Source: Delphinapterus leucas
Lineage: Eukaryota; Chordata; Mammalia; Artiodactyla; Monodontidae
Assembly (NCBI RefSeq): GCF_002288925.2
Contig: NW_022098031.1
Coordinates: 12,986,484 to 13,050,483, forward strand
Direction: 5' to 3'
DNA length: 64,000 nucleotides
The position numbers and the translations under genes are program-made. The notes beneath the pieces are model-generated. The model searched no databases, was not told the origin of the DNA, and saw only the letters and a list, made by a program, of their open reading frames with translations. Positions 27,901-35,209 of this stretch are shown here, piece after piece; position 1 is the first letter of the stretch; every line of letters starts with the position of its first letter.

Positions 27901-30900
27901 GGCAGAGTGAACAGCATTTGCTGAGATACAGGATGTGGTTTGTGAGAGAAAGCAAGAAGTTGCAGAAGACTAACAATTTTTGGCCTGAAAAAATGAAGGA
28001 TGGGGTTGCCATTAACTAAGATGGGGAAAAACTCTGGGGGAGGGCAGTACTTCTGGACTGTTAAGTTGGAGATGTCTGTCAAGTAGGCCAATAGGTGGAC
28101 TAGGTAGATGGTGCTGATGTTCAAGAGAGAGACCCTGGCAAGAAATCTGGGAGTTATTAGCACACAGATGGCAATGACGAGACAGTGGGTACAGTAGATA
28201 AACAGAAGAGAAGAGGTCCATGGACTAATCTCAGGGGCATTCTAAGAGATGAGAGAGAGAACGAGGAACCTGTAAGAACAGAATAGAATAAAGGGTGTAA
28301 TGTTCTAGAAGGGAAGTAAAGCTTTCAGGAGAAAGGAGTGATCAGCTGTGTCAAATAAGAAGAAGACTGAGAACTGACTGTCGGATTTAGCCATGGTGAC
28401 TCTGGACAAGAGGAATTTCAATGGAGCAGTGCAGTGGGGGGTGAAGGCCTGATTGGAGCAGGTTCAAGGGAGAATGGAGAAAATGGAGAGTAAACAGCCC
28501 TTTTGAGGAATTTTACCATAAAGCGGAACAGAAAAAGGGGTGGTAACTGAAGAGTAGAAGTTTGATCTAGATAGAACATTGTAAGATGTGAAAAATGACA
28601 TGGTGGTCAGAAGAACATGGGTTCTACTCCACTTTCAGGGAGGGGAGGCATAACTCTCTATTCCTTAAGTGTGGGCCACACATAGTGACTTCCCTCCAAA
28701 GAGCATAATATGGAAAGGGGTGGGAGGGGGCGCAGAGGAAGACCGCTTTTACAGTGTGGAAACCTGACAGGCACTACTCCAGCCATGGTTAACGTCAACA
28801 GTGATCAGTCATGTAAACAGTGTGTTCCCCTTCTAGGATGTAACGAAAATGGCACTCTACCTCTTGTGGTCTGCCTTCCCCAAATCCACAACCTCAGTCT
28901 AGGTTGAGAAAAACAACAGACAAATCTCATTTGAGGGACATTCTACACAACAGTAGATCAGCACTGATCAGTAGTGACCAGTACCCCTCAAAACTGTAAA
29001 GGTCACCAAAAACTAGAAAAGTCTGAGAAATCATCACAGCCAAAGGCAGCCAAAGGATACATGATAACTAAATGAAATGTGTGAAATGTGATATCCTAGA
29101 TGGGATCCTGGAAGACAAAAGGGACTTGAGGTAAAAAATGAAGGAAATCTGAATAAAGTATGAACTGTATTTAATAATAATGTATCAATATTGTAACAAA
29201 TGTACCATACTAATGTAAGATGTTAATAATGGGAAACTGGGTACAGAGTATATGGGAAGGACAGAATATATGAGGACGCTTTGTACAATCTTCTAAATTT
29301 TTCTGTCACTTTAAAACTGTTTTAAGAAATAAAGTCTATTTAAAATTAAAGAAAGACAACAACATAGACTCTGGAGTCTGACAATCTGGTTAGAATCCTA
29401 GTCTGCAACATACTAGACTATGATTTGAGGTAGGTTACCTAAATTCTCTGAGAGTCAGTTTTCCTATCTATAAAATGGAAATAGGTAGAGTACCTGTCTC
29501 AGAGTTTTTGTGATAAATAATGAGATAATCCATGTAAAGTGCTTAGCACAGAGTGTCTAGCAAATAGTATGCACTCAAAAGATGGTGGCAATTATTATTG
29601 TTTTAAAACTTTACTAAATATTCAAATGCATATTTGATGTGATTTTACATTTAATTTGTTTTAAAGTGATTAATAATAATTTCTATGATAATTTTCTTTC
29701 CCTTTTTGAGAGGAAGAAAATTGAATACAACCTATTACATAGTATCTGTAAGCAGGGTTCCTCTCTCATTGAAGTGTTGAGAGGTTTTACAGTGTGAGCT
29801 GTTCCAAACAATTTAAACACTAGTTCAAGGTAATGTAATGAAATCAGTTGTCACCAGAGGCTCTGCATATACGTTATGTCTTTGAGGTAGTATAAGATAA
29901 TGGCATTTTCTACAGTGGTCCTACTTTCATTATAAAGCCATAAAATCATCAACATCAACCAGAGAATATATTACCTTGTGGTTACACCATTTTGAATAAC
30001 AATAAAATATAAGTGATTTAATGATTAATATGTAGAATGTGTTTAAAGATAGAATTGAGTACAGTCACTACAGTTAAGTAACTGTTACAATAAGATGTTA
30101 TTAAAGAAGAGGATTTGGCCTAAGCAAATGGCTCCCAAACCAGGCTGTGCATCAGATTCAACCGTGGGGCTTGGCAAAAAACAGAAAGATGCTGGACCCT
30201 TGACCCAGACCTACTGAATCAACAGCTCCAGGGGTGGGGCCTGGGCATTTGTAGCTTTTAAAGACTGCACAGGTGATTCCTGTGTGTTAACATCCTGTCT
30301 ACCTTATCCTGTATACACTGATTATACCATATAGGGCACCATATGATCTGCCTTTGTCTGAACTGCCTTTGTAAACATAGCTTGTTATTCACCATCATCA
30401 AGAATCATGATAAGCTCGAAAACCAACACTTAGTTTGGTTATTCTCTTCCACTGCTTTTCTCTTCTCTTGCCCATTACTATGACAGTTGCTTTCTATATC
30501 GAATTTTGGACCCTCTGTACCCTCAGGCTTTCAGCTGTCCTGAGCATAAAAGAAACTCTCTTCTTGATTCAGTCCTCCAATATTCCCCCTTCCGCCCTCT
30601 AAGGTCAAGTTTTCCCTCCCAGCACCTCTTTCCCCCCTTTTTCCTTTCACTGTGCCAAAGGAGAAACTCAGCCTATTTAACCACGGGCAGTTGCCCTCAA
30701 CCACCTGGAACGGAGCCAGCCTTCCCTTTCTGCTGAGCCAACAATTCATGAAGCAGCTGGTCCGTTCCTGGTCTCCTTCTAGAGCTCTGGTCCAGACAGC
30801 AGGGGCACAACCCCCTACACAACGAGTTATAGCTGGAGTATGAAGGAGTAAACAGTTTAGATTCTTCCCCTATAAGAGAACAAATATACAAAGGAACAAT

Positions 30901-33680
30901 GGCCAGATAGATATACAAACAGAACTCTCACCCACAACATGCATCAACCAGCCCAGGAAGCCAATGTTCTATCTAGAGTAACCAGTCTGGGAAGTCAAAC
31001 TACTATCTGTAGCAACTAGTCCAGAAAGCCAAACAATAACCCTTATAGCAACTGGCCCAAAATAACCAAGGCTTCATTAATAGCTGATAGCTTTCCTAAT
31101 TTTTGCCCCAATTCCAATTTAGGGCCAACTGGAGAAAGCCAAATATGTACTCTCAATTAAATAGAATTCCCCACTCCTAGTTGGCCTGCATACATCTTCC
31201 CCATGCCAACAGCCTCCAATCAGGGCATACCTGAAGCTTCTTTTTCAGCTATAAAGCTTTTCCAATCCTCTGCTTGCCTTTGCATCTCAGTCAAATGCAA
31301 GCCATGGGAGCTGACTCCTGACAAGCCTTTGCTTGTTCTCATTTTGGTGATCTTCAGTTATTTCCACTACTAGGAAAATGGGGCTGCATGTTTGAAATGG
31401 TTCACTGAATGGTTCTTTCATGGCAGAAGTGGCTGTACTTTAGGGAGTCTGTGAGATGCAGCTGAAAGAACACAGCAGTACTTGTGACCCTGAGGAAGTC
31501 ATAGAGGGAAATGTAGACAGGCTCCAGAGTCTATGTGTTTTTTGTTTTAATTTTAAATAGACTTTATTGTTTAGAACAGGTTTTTTTTTAAGACTTAATT
31601 TTTAATTTTTTTTGGCTGCATTGGGTCTTCATTGCTGCATGCAGGCTTTCTCTAGTTGCGGCAAGAGGGGGCTACTCTTTGTTGTGGTACACGGGCTTCT
31701 CATTTCGGTGGCTTCTCTTGTTGCAGAGCACGGGCTCTAGGTGCGTGGGCTTCAGTAGTTGTGGCCCGTGGGCTCAGTAGTTGTGGCTCTCGGGCTCTAG
31801 AGCGCAGGCTCAGTAGTTGTGGCGCACGGGCTTAGTTGCTCTGTGGCGTGTGGGATCTTCCCGGACCAGGGCTTGAACCCGTGTTCCCTGCATTGGCAGG
31901 CAGATTCTTATCCACTGCACCACCAGGAAAGTCCCAGAACAGATTTAAATATACAGAAAAATTTAGAATATAGTCCAAACAGTCCTCATATGCTTCATCC
32001 TTCCTGTATAATGTGCTTCAAGTCTTCCCTTTGCACTTCCCAGCTGTTGACTTGGGCCAGTTACTAAACCAATGTGCACCACAGTTTTCTCACCTGTTCA
32101 AACACTGATGATGATAATAGCGCCTGCCTGACAGGGGCATTGGAAGGGTTTATGAAACAACGCAGGTAATGAATGAATATCTGAATTTCAATGCTGAGTA
32201 AGAGGGGGGAGGGAGGGAGGGAGAGAGGGGGGTCGGAGAGAAAAGATTCAGCAACACTGAGCTGAACTTCCTGAAAAGGAGCAGTGACCTGGGGCTGAGT
32301 ACTCACTGTTTCAGATGAGACATATGTTCTTATATTTTCACAGTCTACACCAACCTACTTCACACATTTATGATATCTACTCAGTCCGTTCACTAACCAT
32401 GGACTGGGCTAAAAACATTTTTCACTTACAAATTCAGTACCTCTAGGAAACCAATGGGTGCAAAAACTGTCATGCCATCAACCATTTCAAAAAGATCTAG
32501 TGTGGGAGGGATATGTCTCAAATGCATACTAGAAATGTCCATGCTTTCCAGAAATCAGAGTTTCCTGATTTTTACTGAAGGGCTACAATATAAAATTACA
32601 GAGCCTATAATGAACAATCTTTATACAACTAGAAACCCAATGCCACATTCCATAAAGTGTGACCATACTGTTCATCAACAACAAATTAAACTTTCTTCCT
32701 CCTTGGTCTTCTGCTATTTTGGGTAAGAATAATAGCTATTTCAGAGAATTAAGGCTGAGCTGCTTTGACATATTTGTGTTTATTTTCAACTAACACTAAT
32801 TGTGACATCATGGGGTATCAAATCTAACCATGAACGCACGTACTTACAGATTTTTGCCTGAATTACTTCTGATCACACTCAACACTTCTAACAGGCCGTT
32901 GCTCAACTTTCCAAAGTCTGCAGAAAATGAAGTCTTGGAGCCAACTTGCTAGACTAAATTAAAAAGCCACTCTCTAGCCTAAAACTTCATTCCACCAGAT
33001 TGGGTAAATAAGGTATATTTAATTAAGCAAACTGGGAGCCACGTTAATTACAAATAATGTTTTACTTTAGCATTTCACCTGAAGGGTAATTAAGGGGAGT
33101 GCATTGAAAACACCACAGGATAAATATTTTAAAGGTATAAACATGTCTTCATACGAAAATTATATTCTGGGGGTCATTTTGAAAGGACAGGAAGACATCC
33201 CACAGGCGTTTCTTATTGAAAATATTCCGAATCAAGCAAGGCAGGAATCGCGGAGAAACATTAGATGGTTTCACGGGGGGAGCTGGTTTCCCCAAGGCTC
33301 CGGTCACTTAAATCTTACCCGAAGTTTCAGTGACGAAGGGGGAGCTCGGGGGTGGGCCTGGGGAGTCGCTCCCAGTGCGAGCGAGGAAAGCGCGGGTTCG
33401 CAGCAAGGACCCCCGGAGGCCGCGCAGTCCTGGACCTTGCGGGCCGCACGTCGGACGGAGCGTGGGCGCCGCTACCCCGCCGCCCCTCACGGCCCCCGCC
33501 GCCCGGCCCACACTCACCGAGGCCGCGCCAGCCGAGCGCGCCGTCGCAGCTGTCCAGCACAGCGCAGAACTCGCCCAGCAGCGCGGGCGGCATGTCGAAC
33601 AGGAGCGTGTGCGCCGAGAGCGCGCCGCGGGCCCCGCGGCTCCCCGCCGCCGCCGCCGCCGCCGCCACGGTCCAGGCCAT
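1428..33680 (-). CDS. IRAK3: IRAK3 (IRAK-M), first eight coding exons, 3' part outside window
   Basis: Interleukin-1-receptor-associated kinase 3, a cytoplasmic pseudokinase that binds the MyD88/IRAK complex and restrains NF-kB signalling from Toll-like and IL-1 receptors. The spliced CDS joins the complement of 33518-33680, 17355-17537, 12254-12318, 11364-11418, 9969-10120, 5982-6046, 2225-2339 and 1428-1546. Exon lengths 163, 183, 65, 55, 152, 65, 115 and 119 keep one frame (305 codons plus 2 bases), each bounded by AG/GT. Residues about 20-110 are the death domain. Kinase homology starts near residue 165, with a Gly-rich loop [10 protein letters not shown] (182-191), the AIK lysine K202 and a helix-C Glu E222. 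The catalytic-loop Asp is replaced by Ser (CGSIS, 301-305), as expected for IRAK-M and unlike IRAK1 or IRAK4. The human protein is about 596 residues, so roughly half is here. The start was chosen as the ATG at 33678-33680 that opens directly into the conserved N-terminus. Confidence 0.97.
1547..2224 (-). other. IRAK3 intron 7 (exon 7 to exon 8)
   Basis: About 680 bp of AT-rich sequence; nothing recognised apart from the splice signals at both ends. Confidence 0.85.
2225..2339 (-). CDS. IRAK3: IRAK3 exon 7: kinase N-lobe and hinge
   Basis: 115 bp, residues 228-266. It contains [20 protein letters not shown] and [18 protein letters not shown]. The [11 protein letters not shown] and YPYMRNG segments separate IRAK3 from IRAK4 (which has HENLVELLG) and from IRAK1. 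The acceptor is TTTCAAG and the donor GTAAGT directly after the Val codon, phase 0. Confidence 0.98.
2775..2870 (-). mobile_element. L2 3' fragment, reverse
   Basis: CATCCATTTACTGAATGCTA and CAAGTGCTGTACTAGGCCCC are the reversed tail of L2. Confidence 0.6.
3095..3165 (-). mobile_element. L2 3' fragment, reverse
   Basis: CAATTATTTATGGAACACCT and CCTATGTCTTAGGCATGCC resemble the reversed L2 tail. Confidence 0.55.
3209..3422 (+). mobile_element. CHR SINE, young short type
   Basis: Same consensus as the element at 20-226, ending CGTACCGC plus an A-tail. The flanking repeat CCTATTA is at 3202-3208 and 3424-3430. In IRAK3 intron 7, opposite to the gene. Confidence 0.93.
3464..3516. repeat. GT/TA compound microsatellite
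   Basis: Interrupted GTGTGTG/CATGTGTG repeats followed by TATATATATATA just after the SINE at 3209-3422. Confidence 0.9.
3675..3925 (+). mobile_element. L2 fragment
   Basis: TCAGTGCTCTGTACTTGCTT, GTGCACTTCTCCCCTAAACC and CAGTATGTTCTATGAGGAGA follow the L2 3' UTR pattern. Confidence 0.6.
3935..4090 (+). mobile_element. MIR SINE fragment
   Basis: CTCAGTTTCCTCATCTGCAA, AATGGGGATAATAGCAGGAC and GTTGTGAGGATTAAAGAATT are the MIR core and 3' half. Confidence 0.85.
4100..5235 (+). mobile_element. ancient L1 (L1M-type) 3' part
   Basis: Degenerate L1 ORF2 end and 3' [62 protein letters not shown] and CATTTGACCCTATAATTTTA, finishing with an AATAAAGTTTAAA-type signal. All frames are broken. In IRAK3 intron 6/7 region, antisense to the gene. 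Confidence 0.82.
5860..5965 (-). mobile_element. L2 3' fragment, reverse, next to IRAK3 exon 6
   Basis: CATTTATTAAATGCCAACCA, TGCCAAGCTCTGTGCTGTAG. It ends some 17 bp downstream of the exon 6 donor. Confidence 0.6.
5982..6046 (-). CDS. IRAK3: IRAK3 exon 6: helix C of kinase homology domain
   Basis: 65 bp exon, residues 207-227, [20 protein letters not shown] then L, plus two bases. It lies between a TTAG acceptor and a GTGAGT donor. The SEL glutamate (E222) is the helix-C residue that normally pairs with the ATP-site lysine. It overlaps an unrelated spurious open frame on the same strand and was placed by splice phase with exons 5 and 7. Confidence 0.95.
6766..7085 (-). mobile_element. CHR SINE, long type
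   Basis: Reverse orientation: T/TTTA-rich tail first, then TTGGCTGCACTGGGTCTTCG, ending CCACCAGGGAAGTCCC (the tRNA-like head reversed). Imperfect duplication GGCAG(G/A)GTT at 6757-6765 and 7086-7094. Contains one copy of the internal GTAGTTGT module. Confidence 0.92.
7245..7395 (+). mobile_element. MIR SINE fragment
   Basis: GGCCCACCTCTAACACTCAT, TTGTCACCAAACCTCCCTGG and TTTTCTTCATCTGAAAAACT are a degenerate MIR core. Confidence 0.65.
7400..7560 (+). mobile_element. MER5A-like DNA transposon fragment
   Basis: CTCAGAGTGTGTTCTGTGCT, CAGGTCCCTACCCAAATGTG, TGCATCAGAATCTGCACTGT and CCCAGGTGAGCTGGATGCAC resemble the nonautonomous hAT element MER5A. Confidence 0.6.
7790..8235 (-). mobile_element. 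L2 3' part, reverse
   Basis: AACAAACATTTATTGAGCAA and GGCCAGGCTCTGTAATACAG give the reversed L2 tail. CCAGTCCACTGGGAGAGGCA and the sequence after it fit the preceding L2 body less clearly. Confidence 0.6.
8570..8710 (+). mobile_element. MER5A-like DNA transposon fragment
   Basis: AGTGGTTACCAACACTGGTC, CATCTGAACCACCTGGGGAC and CTTCCTGGGTGATTCTAATA match the MER5A pattern. Confidence 0.7.
8735..9410 (+). mobile_element. L2 LINE fragment
   Basis: AATCTCGTCCTTTCACTCTC, CCATCCATGGACTTCACCTA, TGGGCACCTGCTATCTCTTC, GACTGGGAACTCTTGGAGAA and AGTAAATGTTTATTGGCTG follow L2 order to its 3' tail. Confidence 0.75.
9969..10120 (-). CDS. IRAK3: IRAK3 exon 5: start of kinase-homology domain
   Basis: 152 bp, residues 156-206. 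It contains [20 protein letters not shown], the glycine-rich loop [10 protein letters not shown] and AIKLFKQ, which keeps the ATP-site lysine (K202). The acceptor is TCCTAAG and the donor GTATGG. It joins exon 4 through a split Gly codon and exon 6 in phase 0. Confidence 0.97.
11364..11418 (-). CDS. IRAK3: IRAK3 exon 4: linker
   Basis: 55 bp exon encoding residues 138-155, [18 protein letters not shown], plus one base. The acceptor is CTCCTAG and the donor GTAAGA. It is too short to show up as an open frame of its own. It was recognised from the conserved [15 protein letters not shown] segment and from the exact phase match with exons 3 and 5. Confidence 0.95.
11660..11865 (-). mobile_element. 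CHR SINE, young short type with TG-repeat tail
   Basis: Reverse copy ending CATCAGGGAAGCCC. Perfect 13 bp target duplication TATAGTCAATTTT at 11647-11659 and 11866-11878. The A-tail has turned into a (TG)n run at the left end. Confidence 0.95.
12254..12318 (-). CDS. IRAK3: IRAK3 exon 3: linker after death domain
   Basis: 65 bp exon, residues 116-137, reading [17 protein letters not shown] then IMLSK. It follows a pyrimidine-rich acceptor ending TTTCAG; the donor is GTACAG. It forms the variable ProST-like linker between the death domain and the kinase homology region. It is more divergent from human than its neighbours, as expected for a linker, but it joins exons 2 and 4 in frame. Confidence 0.93.
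12541..12690 (-). mobile_element. CHR/Bov-tA-like SINE, abbreviated type
   Basis: Contains GGCTGTGAGGCGCGGCACG, CTGACCAGGGATCAAACCC and a terminal CGCCAGGGAAGTC. Perfect 16 bp duplication CATGAGCACCTATCTT at 12525-12540 and 12691-12706. Confidence 0.93.
12885..12933. repeat. GT microsatellite
   Basis: GAGTGAGTGTGA leading into an uninterrupted (GT)n run of about 14 units, followed by GCGCACATGCGCA. Confidence 0.92.
13190..15250 (+). mobile_element. ancient L1 ORF2 remnant, split by a SINE
   Basis: Before the SINE: GAACAGACATCTATAGAACA and AACAGATCACATGTTAGGC. After it: GAAATTGACAAATACATGGA, GCGCTTAAAGGGAAATTTAT, AAAAGCCCAGCCCCAAGTGG and CACTTCTATTCAACATTATA. It follows the L1 order from the mid-ORF2 region into the reverse-transcriptase region, with many stops and indels. 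In IRAK3 intron 2. Confidence 0.85.
13403..13770 (+). mobile_element. CHR SINE, long type, inserted in an old L1
   Basis: Starts GGCTTCCCTGGTGGCACAG after a G, has three CCACAACT modules and an AATAAATAAA-type tail. Perfect 14 bp duplication AAAGTAGAAATCAA at 13389-13402 and 13771-13784. The insertion splits an ancient L1 ORF2 remnant, so it is younger than that L1. Confidence 0.95.
15963..16250 (+). mobile_element. CHR SINE, divergent long type
   Basis: Head GGACTTCCCTGGTGGTCCAG and B-box-like GGTTCGATCCC, followed by several CAACTAAGAG-type modules and an A-rich tail. Duplication CTAAGTGAAG at 15953-15962 and 16251-16260. Confidence 0.93.
17355..17537 (-). CDS. IRAK3: IRAK3 exon 2: rest of death domain
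   Basis: Encodes residues 55-115 and the first base of codon 116. Hallmarks are [38 protein letters not shown] and the final [10 protein letters not shown]. The acceptor ends CCACAG just before the exon and the donor is GTAAGC. The 183 bp length keeps phase 1 on both sides. The death domain mediates assembly with MyD88 and the other IRAKs. It is highly similar to the human protein as remembered. Confidence 0.97.
17640..18720 (+). mobile_element. ancient LINE 3' region (L1M/HAL1-like)
   Basis: Contains CCCCTAATGTTAACATCTTA, TTCTCAGTGCATAGTATCAA, TGGTTAAGGTGATGTCTGCA, ATCAGTGTGGACTCATGGAT and GGAAATATATGTATGTGC, a widespread mammalian repeat order. I place it as an old LINE 3' end; the exact family and the strand are from memory and uncertain. 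Confidence 0.6.
19055..19290 (+). mobile_element. L1 3' end, severely 5'-truncated
   Basis: About 235 bp nearly identical to the 3' UTR of the L1 at 25320-25545: AAATAGATAGCTAGTGGG, a GGGAGGGTGGGAGGGAGGGAG block, and AATAAGGATG before an A-rich end. It is the same young subfamily and the same orientation. Confidence 0.92.
20726..21072 (-). mobile_element. CHR SINE, long type
   Basis: Tail of TTAATTAATTTATTTA, then TTGGCTATGTTGGGTCTTC, two clear internal modules plus one degenerate one, and terminal CACCAGCGAAGTC. Imperfect flanking repeat GA(A/G)TGTTTT. Confidence 0.9.
22980..25587 (+). mobile_element. 5'-truncated L1 retrotransposon with ORF2 C-terminal half
   Basis: Non-LTR retrotransposon copy in IRAK3 intron 1, opposite to the gene. 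It holds part of the reverse-transcriptase domain (FADD catalytic motif at 23451-23462), the C-terminal zinc-knuckle-like region ([18 protein letters not shown]) and a typical artiodactyl/cetacean L1 3' UTR. The duplication AAAAGTGCAACAG is at 22967-22979 and 25588-25600, so it inserted already truncated. The 5' half (ORF1, endonuclease) is missing. Two A-rich tracts (about 25537-25562 and 25579-25590) bracket 16 non-L1-looking bases. Confidence 0.95.
23190..25175 (+). pseudogene. L1 ORF2p fragment, 661-codon open frame
   Basis: C-terminal part of L1 ORF2 protein, the endonuclease/reverse-transcriptase that drives target-primed reverse transcription. The open frame contains [24 protein letters not shown] and the Cys-rich C-terminal motif, ending at the natural stop after [11 protein letters not shown]. 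Just upstream (near 23185) a one-base loss in the HPF/HHL region shifts the frame, so 22980-23189 reads in another frame and ends in a stop. With no endonuclease, no ORF1 and no promoter, it is a dead copy, though little decayed. Confidence 0.93.
27225..28475 (-). mobile_element. long L2 LINE fragment, reverse
   Basis: Reversed L2 tail TTCATTCAGTCAACAGATAT, then CTTGCCCTCATGAAGCTTAT, GATGGGAAGCTACTGGATGG, GTTGCCATTAACTAAGATGG, GAAGAGAAGAGGTCCATGGA and GAACTGACTGTCGGATTTAG. This is the order seen in long L2 copies, about 1.25 kb, all frames broken. IRAK3 intron 1. Confidence 0.75.
29355..29600 (+). mobile_element. MIR SINE, near full length
   Basis: GACTCTGGAGTCTGACAATC, TTACCTAAATTCTCTGAGAG, CTATCTATAAAATGGAAATA and GTAAAGTGCTTAGCACAGAG cover MIR from head to tail. 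Confidence 0.88.
30125..30295 (+). mobile_element. MER5A-like DNA transposon fragment
   Basis: GTGCATCAGATTCAACCGTG, GACCTACTGAATCAACAGCT, GGGGTGGGGCCTGGGCATTT and GCACAGGTGATTCCTGTGTG match MER5A. Confidence 0.78.
30850..31390 (+). mobile_element. LTR-like element with internal tandem repeat
   Basis: Ends in a pattern typical of an LTR: CCAATCAGGG (CCAAT-like), GCTATAAAGCTTTTCC (TATA-like, about 31249), then GTTCTCATTTTGGTGATCTT. A 34-36 bp unit is repeated about 3.5 times at 30946-31072. No gag, pol or env sequence is beside it, so it is taken as a solo LTR. The family is unknown to me. Confidence 0.6.
30946..31072. repeat. 34-36 bp tandem repeat, about 3.5 units
   Basis: Units begin at 30946 (AACCAGCCCAGGAAGCCAA), 30980 (AACCAGTCTGGGAAGTCAA), 31014 (AACTAGTCCAGAAAGCCAA) and 31050 (AACTGGCCCAAAATAACCAA). 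Lengths are 34, 34 and 36 bp and a partial unit. Confidence 0.85.
31580..31935 (-). mobile_element. CHR SINE, long type
   Basis: TTGGCTGCATTGGGTCTTC through CACCAGGAAAGTCCC. Three GTAGTTGTGGC modules. Flanking AGAACAG at 31573-31579 and 31936-31942. In the last upstream part of IRAK3 intron 1. Confidence 0.92.
32040..32185 (+). mobile_element. MIR SINE fragment
   Basis: TTGACTTGGGCCAGTTACTA, AGTTTTCTCACCTGTTCAAA and GAAGGGTTTATGAAACAACG match the MIR core. Confidence 0.7.
32198..32232. repeat. GGGA-rich purine tract
   Basis: GGGGGGAGGGAGGGAGGGAG and a following GAGAGGGGGG; a simple purine-rich low-complexity tract that could form G-rich structures. Confidence 0.85.
33518..33680 (-). CDS. 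IRAK3: IRAK3 exon 1: start codon and first part of death domain
   Basis: Encodes residues 1-54 plus the first base of codon 55. It opens [19 protein letters not shown] and continues into the conserved [19 protein letters not shown] and [17 protein letters not shown] death-domain start (here [14 protein letters not shown]). The donor is GTGAGT at 33512-33517. A run of seven GCG codons (33646-33666 on the plus strand reads as GCC repeats) gives seven alanines. The human N-terminus, from memory, is shorter here and lacks such a run. The exon lies inside a CpG island. Confidence 0.96.
33646..33666. repeat. GCC x7 triplet repeat inside IRAK3 exon 1
   Basis: Seven perfect GCC units on the plus strand, read on the minus strand as seven GCG (Ala) codons, residues 6-12 of IRAK3. 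All units are the same codon, so it is a pure microsatellite that could vary in length. Confidence 0.95.
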
Positions 33681-35209
33681 GGCTGGGCTGCCGGAGAGAA
33701 GGGGCCGGGCCAGGGAGGAACGCGGAGCCCAGGCTCTCCGCAGAAGCGCGATGCCGTTGCACAACCGCGGAAATCCTGCTTCCACGACGGTTGCTAAGAC
33801 GGCCGCACGCGCGGAGTCCGGGCCGCGCCTGGGCGGGCCCCACGTGACGCACAGCGCCGCTCCCCGGAGAGGCCCCTGGGCTCGCCCGGCCCGGCCCGGC
33901 GCTGGCTCGCCCGGCCCCGGCTTCCCCCTGCAGGTTGGCTTTCAGTTTTAAACAGTCCTTTCGCTCCTCCGGCTTTGGGACGTGAGTGATGAGACCAAGC
34001 AGAGAGTGAGAGGTGGAGAAAGACCAGAAGCTCAGAACTGATGGAGAGTCCGCCACGCCCTCGACCTGGCCTGGATGGATATGAGATGACCTGTCATGAC
34101 TTCTTTTTACAAAGTTATTTCGTTTTGTCCTGTTTCTTGAGGAGCACTTGGAAAACCCAGAAAAACTGAAAGAAGAAAATAATCACTCATAGCCCCCCCT
34201 CCCCAGCTGAAGACAGCCACTCTAAACGTTTGGCACATTTTCCTCCCAACTTTTACCGAAGTTAAACAGGTAAATGTGTATGTCTGAAATAATAATTGGA
34301 AAAAGATGAACCTAGATACCAAGAACAGAAGAACATAAGAGAGAATGAAGTGAAATAAGAGTGTGGTCGTTTTCTTCTCGAGGCTGTCCTTTGTCCAAAC
34401 TGCTATTTGGTTTTACTACCTTCTCTTGTCCATGGGCTTTCCTGATGAAGCATTTTTCGACCACTTTTTCCTTCCTCAAAGTGCTTCACAGAATCTTCCT
34501 CTTGCTTTCAACAGGGAGTTTAAGTAAAATTGGCTATTGTTTTGAAATCTTCTACCGTTTATGCTGTAATATCCCACCGCAGGCATGATACGAATGCCAC
34601 TGCCAAAAAAGAGGGGATGCTTCGAAAGTGGTGAGAAAAATCCCAGCCTGAAGGACTGAAGAGTGGACGATGGCTCTCCGCTGAAAAATATCAACACCTG
34701 TTTGCAACCTTTCAGATTTGTACTTTTGGGGAATGACGCCCTCTAGAGATCAGCAGTGATGATGCGCCATCATTTCGTAGCTACCTGAATTTCCAGGTAA
34801 AATATTCCACAAAATGTACTTGAAAATTGGTAAAACCAACATCGTTTGGGCAAGAGTTTCTGTATCCCTGTTTTCAATGTTCACATGGCTTTGTTCAAAT
34901 GGCTAAAATTTTACAGCCAATCTGTACACGCTTTAGAAGCCCTATACCCCTCAAAGGGACTACCTGAATAAGCTGAGGAACGGAGGCTAATCTAGTAGCT
35001 CTTGAATTGCTGGAACAGGGGAGCCAAACTCAAATATGCCAGGGAGCCAGGAAATCACTGTTGCTGAGTGAAGCAGTCAGCACGGATTGCTTTGCCAGAT
35101 CTTCTGATTTACAGAGAAGGAAGAATTTTATGTGAACGCCAGACTATGCAAAATCTATGTATAGATTATGTGAAATTTCTTGCATTTTCAATGTTGGCAG
35201 TATCAGACC

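Larger units (their letters stand above)
17538..33517 (-). other. IRAK3 intron 1, 16 kb
   Basis: Holds an old LINE (17640-18720), a young L1 3' end (19055-19290), a SINE (20726-21072), the 2.6 kb L1 (22980-25587), a long L2 (27225-28475), a MIR, a MER5A-like piece, an LTR-like block (30850-31390), a SINE (31580-31935), a MIR and a purine tract. 19300-20720, 21080-22960, 25610-27220, 28480-29350, 29610-30120, 30300-30850 and 32240-33300 show no feature I can name. Confidence 0.8.
33300..33960. promoter_or_regulatory. CpG island at IRAK3 5' end
   Basis: An abrupt change from AT-rich flanks to very GC- and CpG-rich DNA, centred on IRAK3 coding exon 1 and continuing about 270 bp upstream of the start codon (33681-33950). 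No TATA box is obvious. This is the expected CpG-island promoter and 5' UTR. The exact transcription start cannot be read from sequence. Several long open frames on both strands here are GC-content artefacts. Confidence 0.85.

Noticed and set aside
33104..34056. Several open frames of 150-250 codons on both strands around 33.1-34.1 kb
   Set aside because: They arise from high GC content (few stop codons) in the CpG island and overlap IRAK3 exon 1 in other frames. Their Arg/Pro/Ala-rich translations have no recognisable domain. Only the minus-strand frame starting at 33680 matches a known protein.
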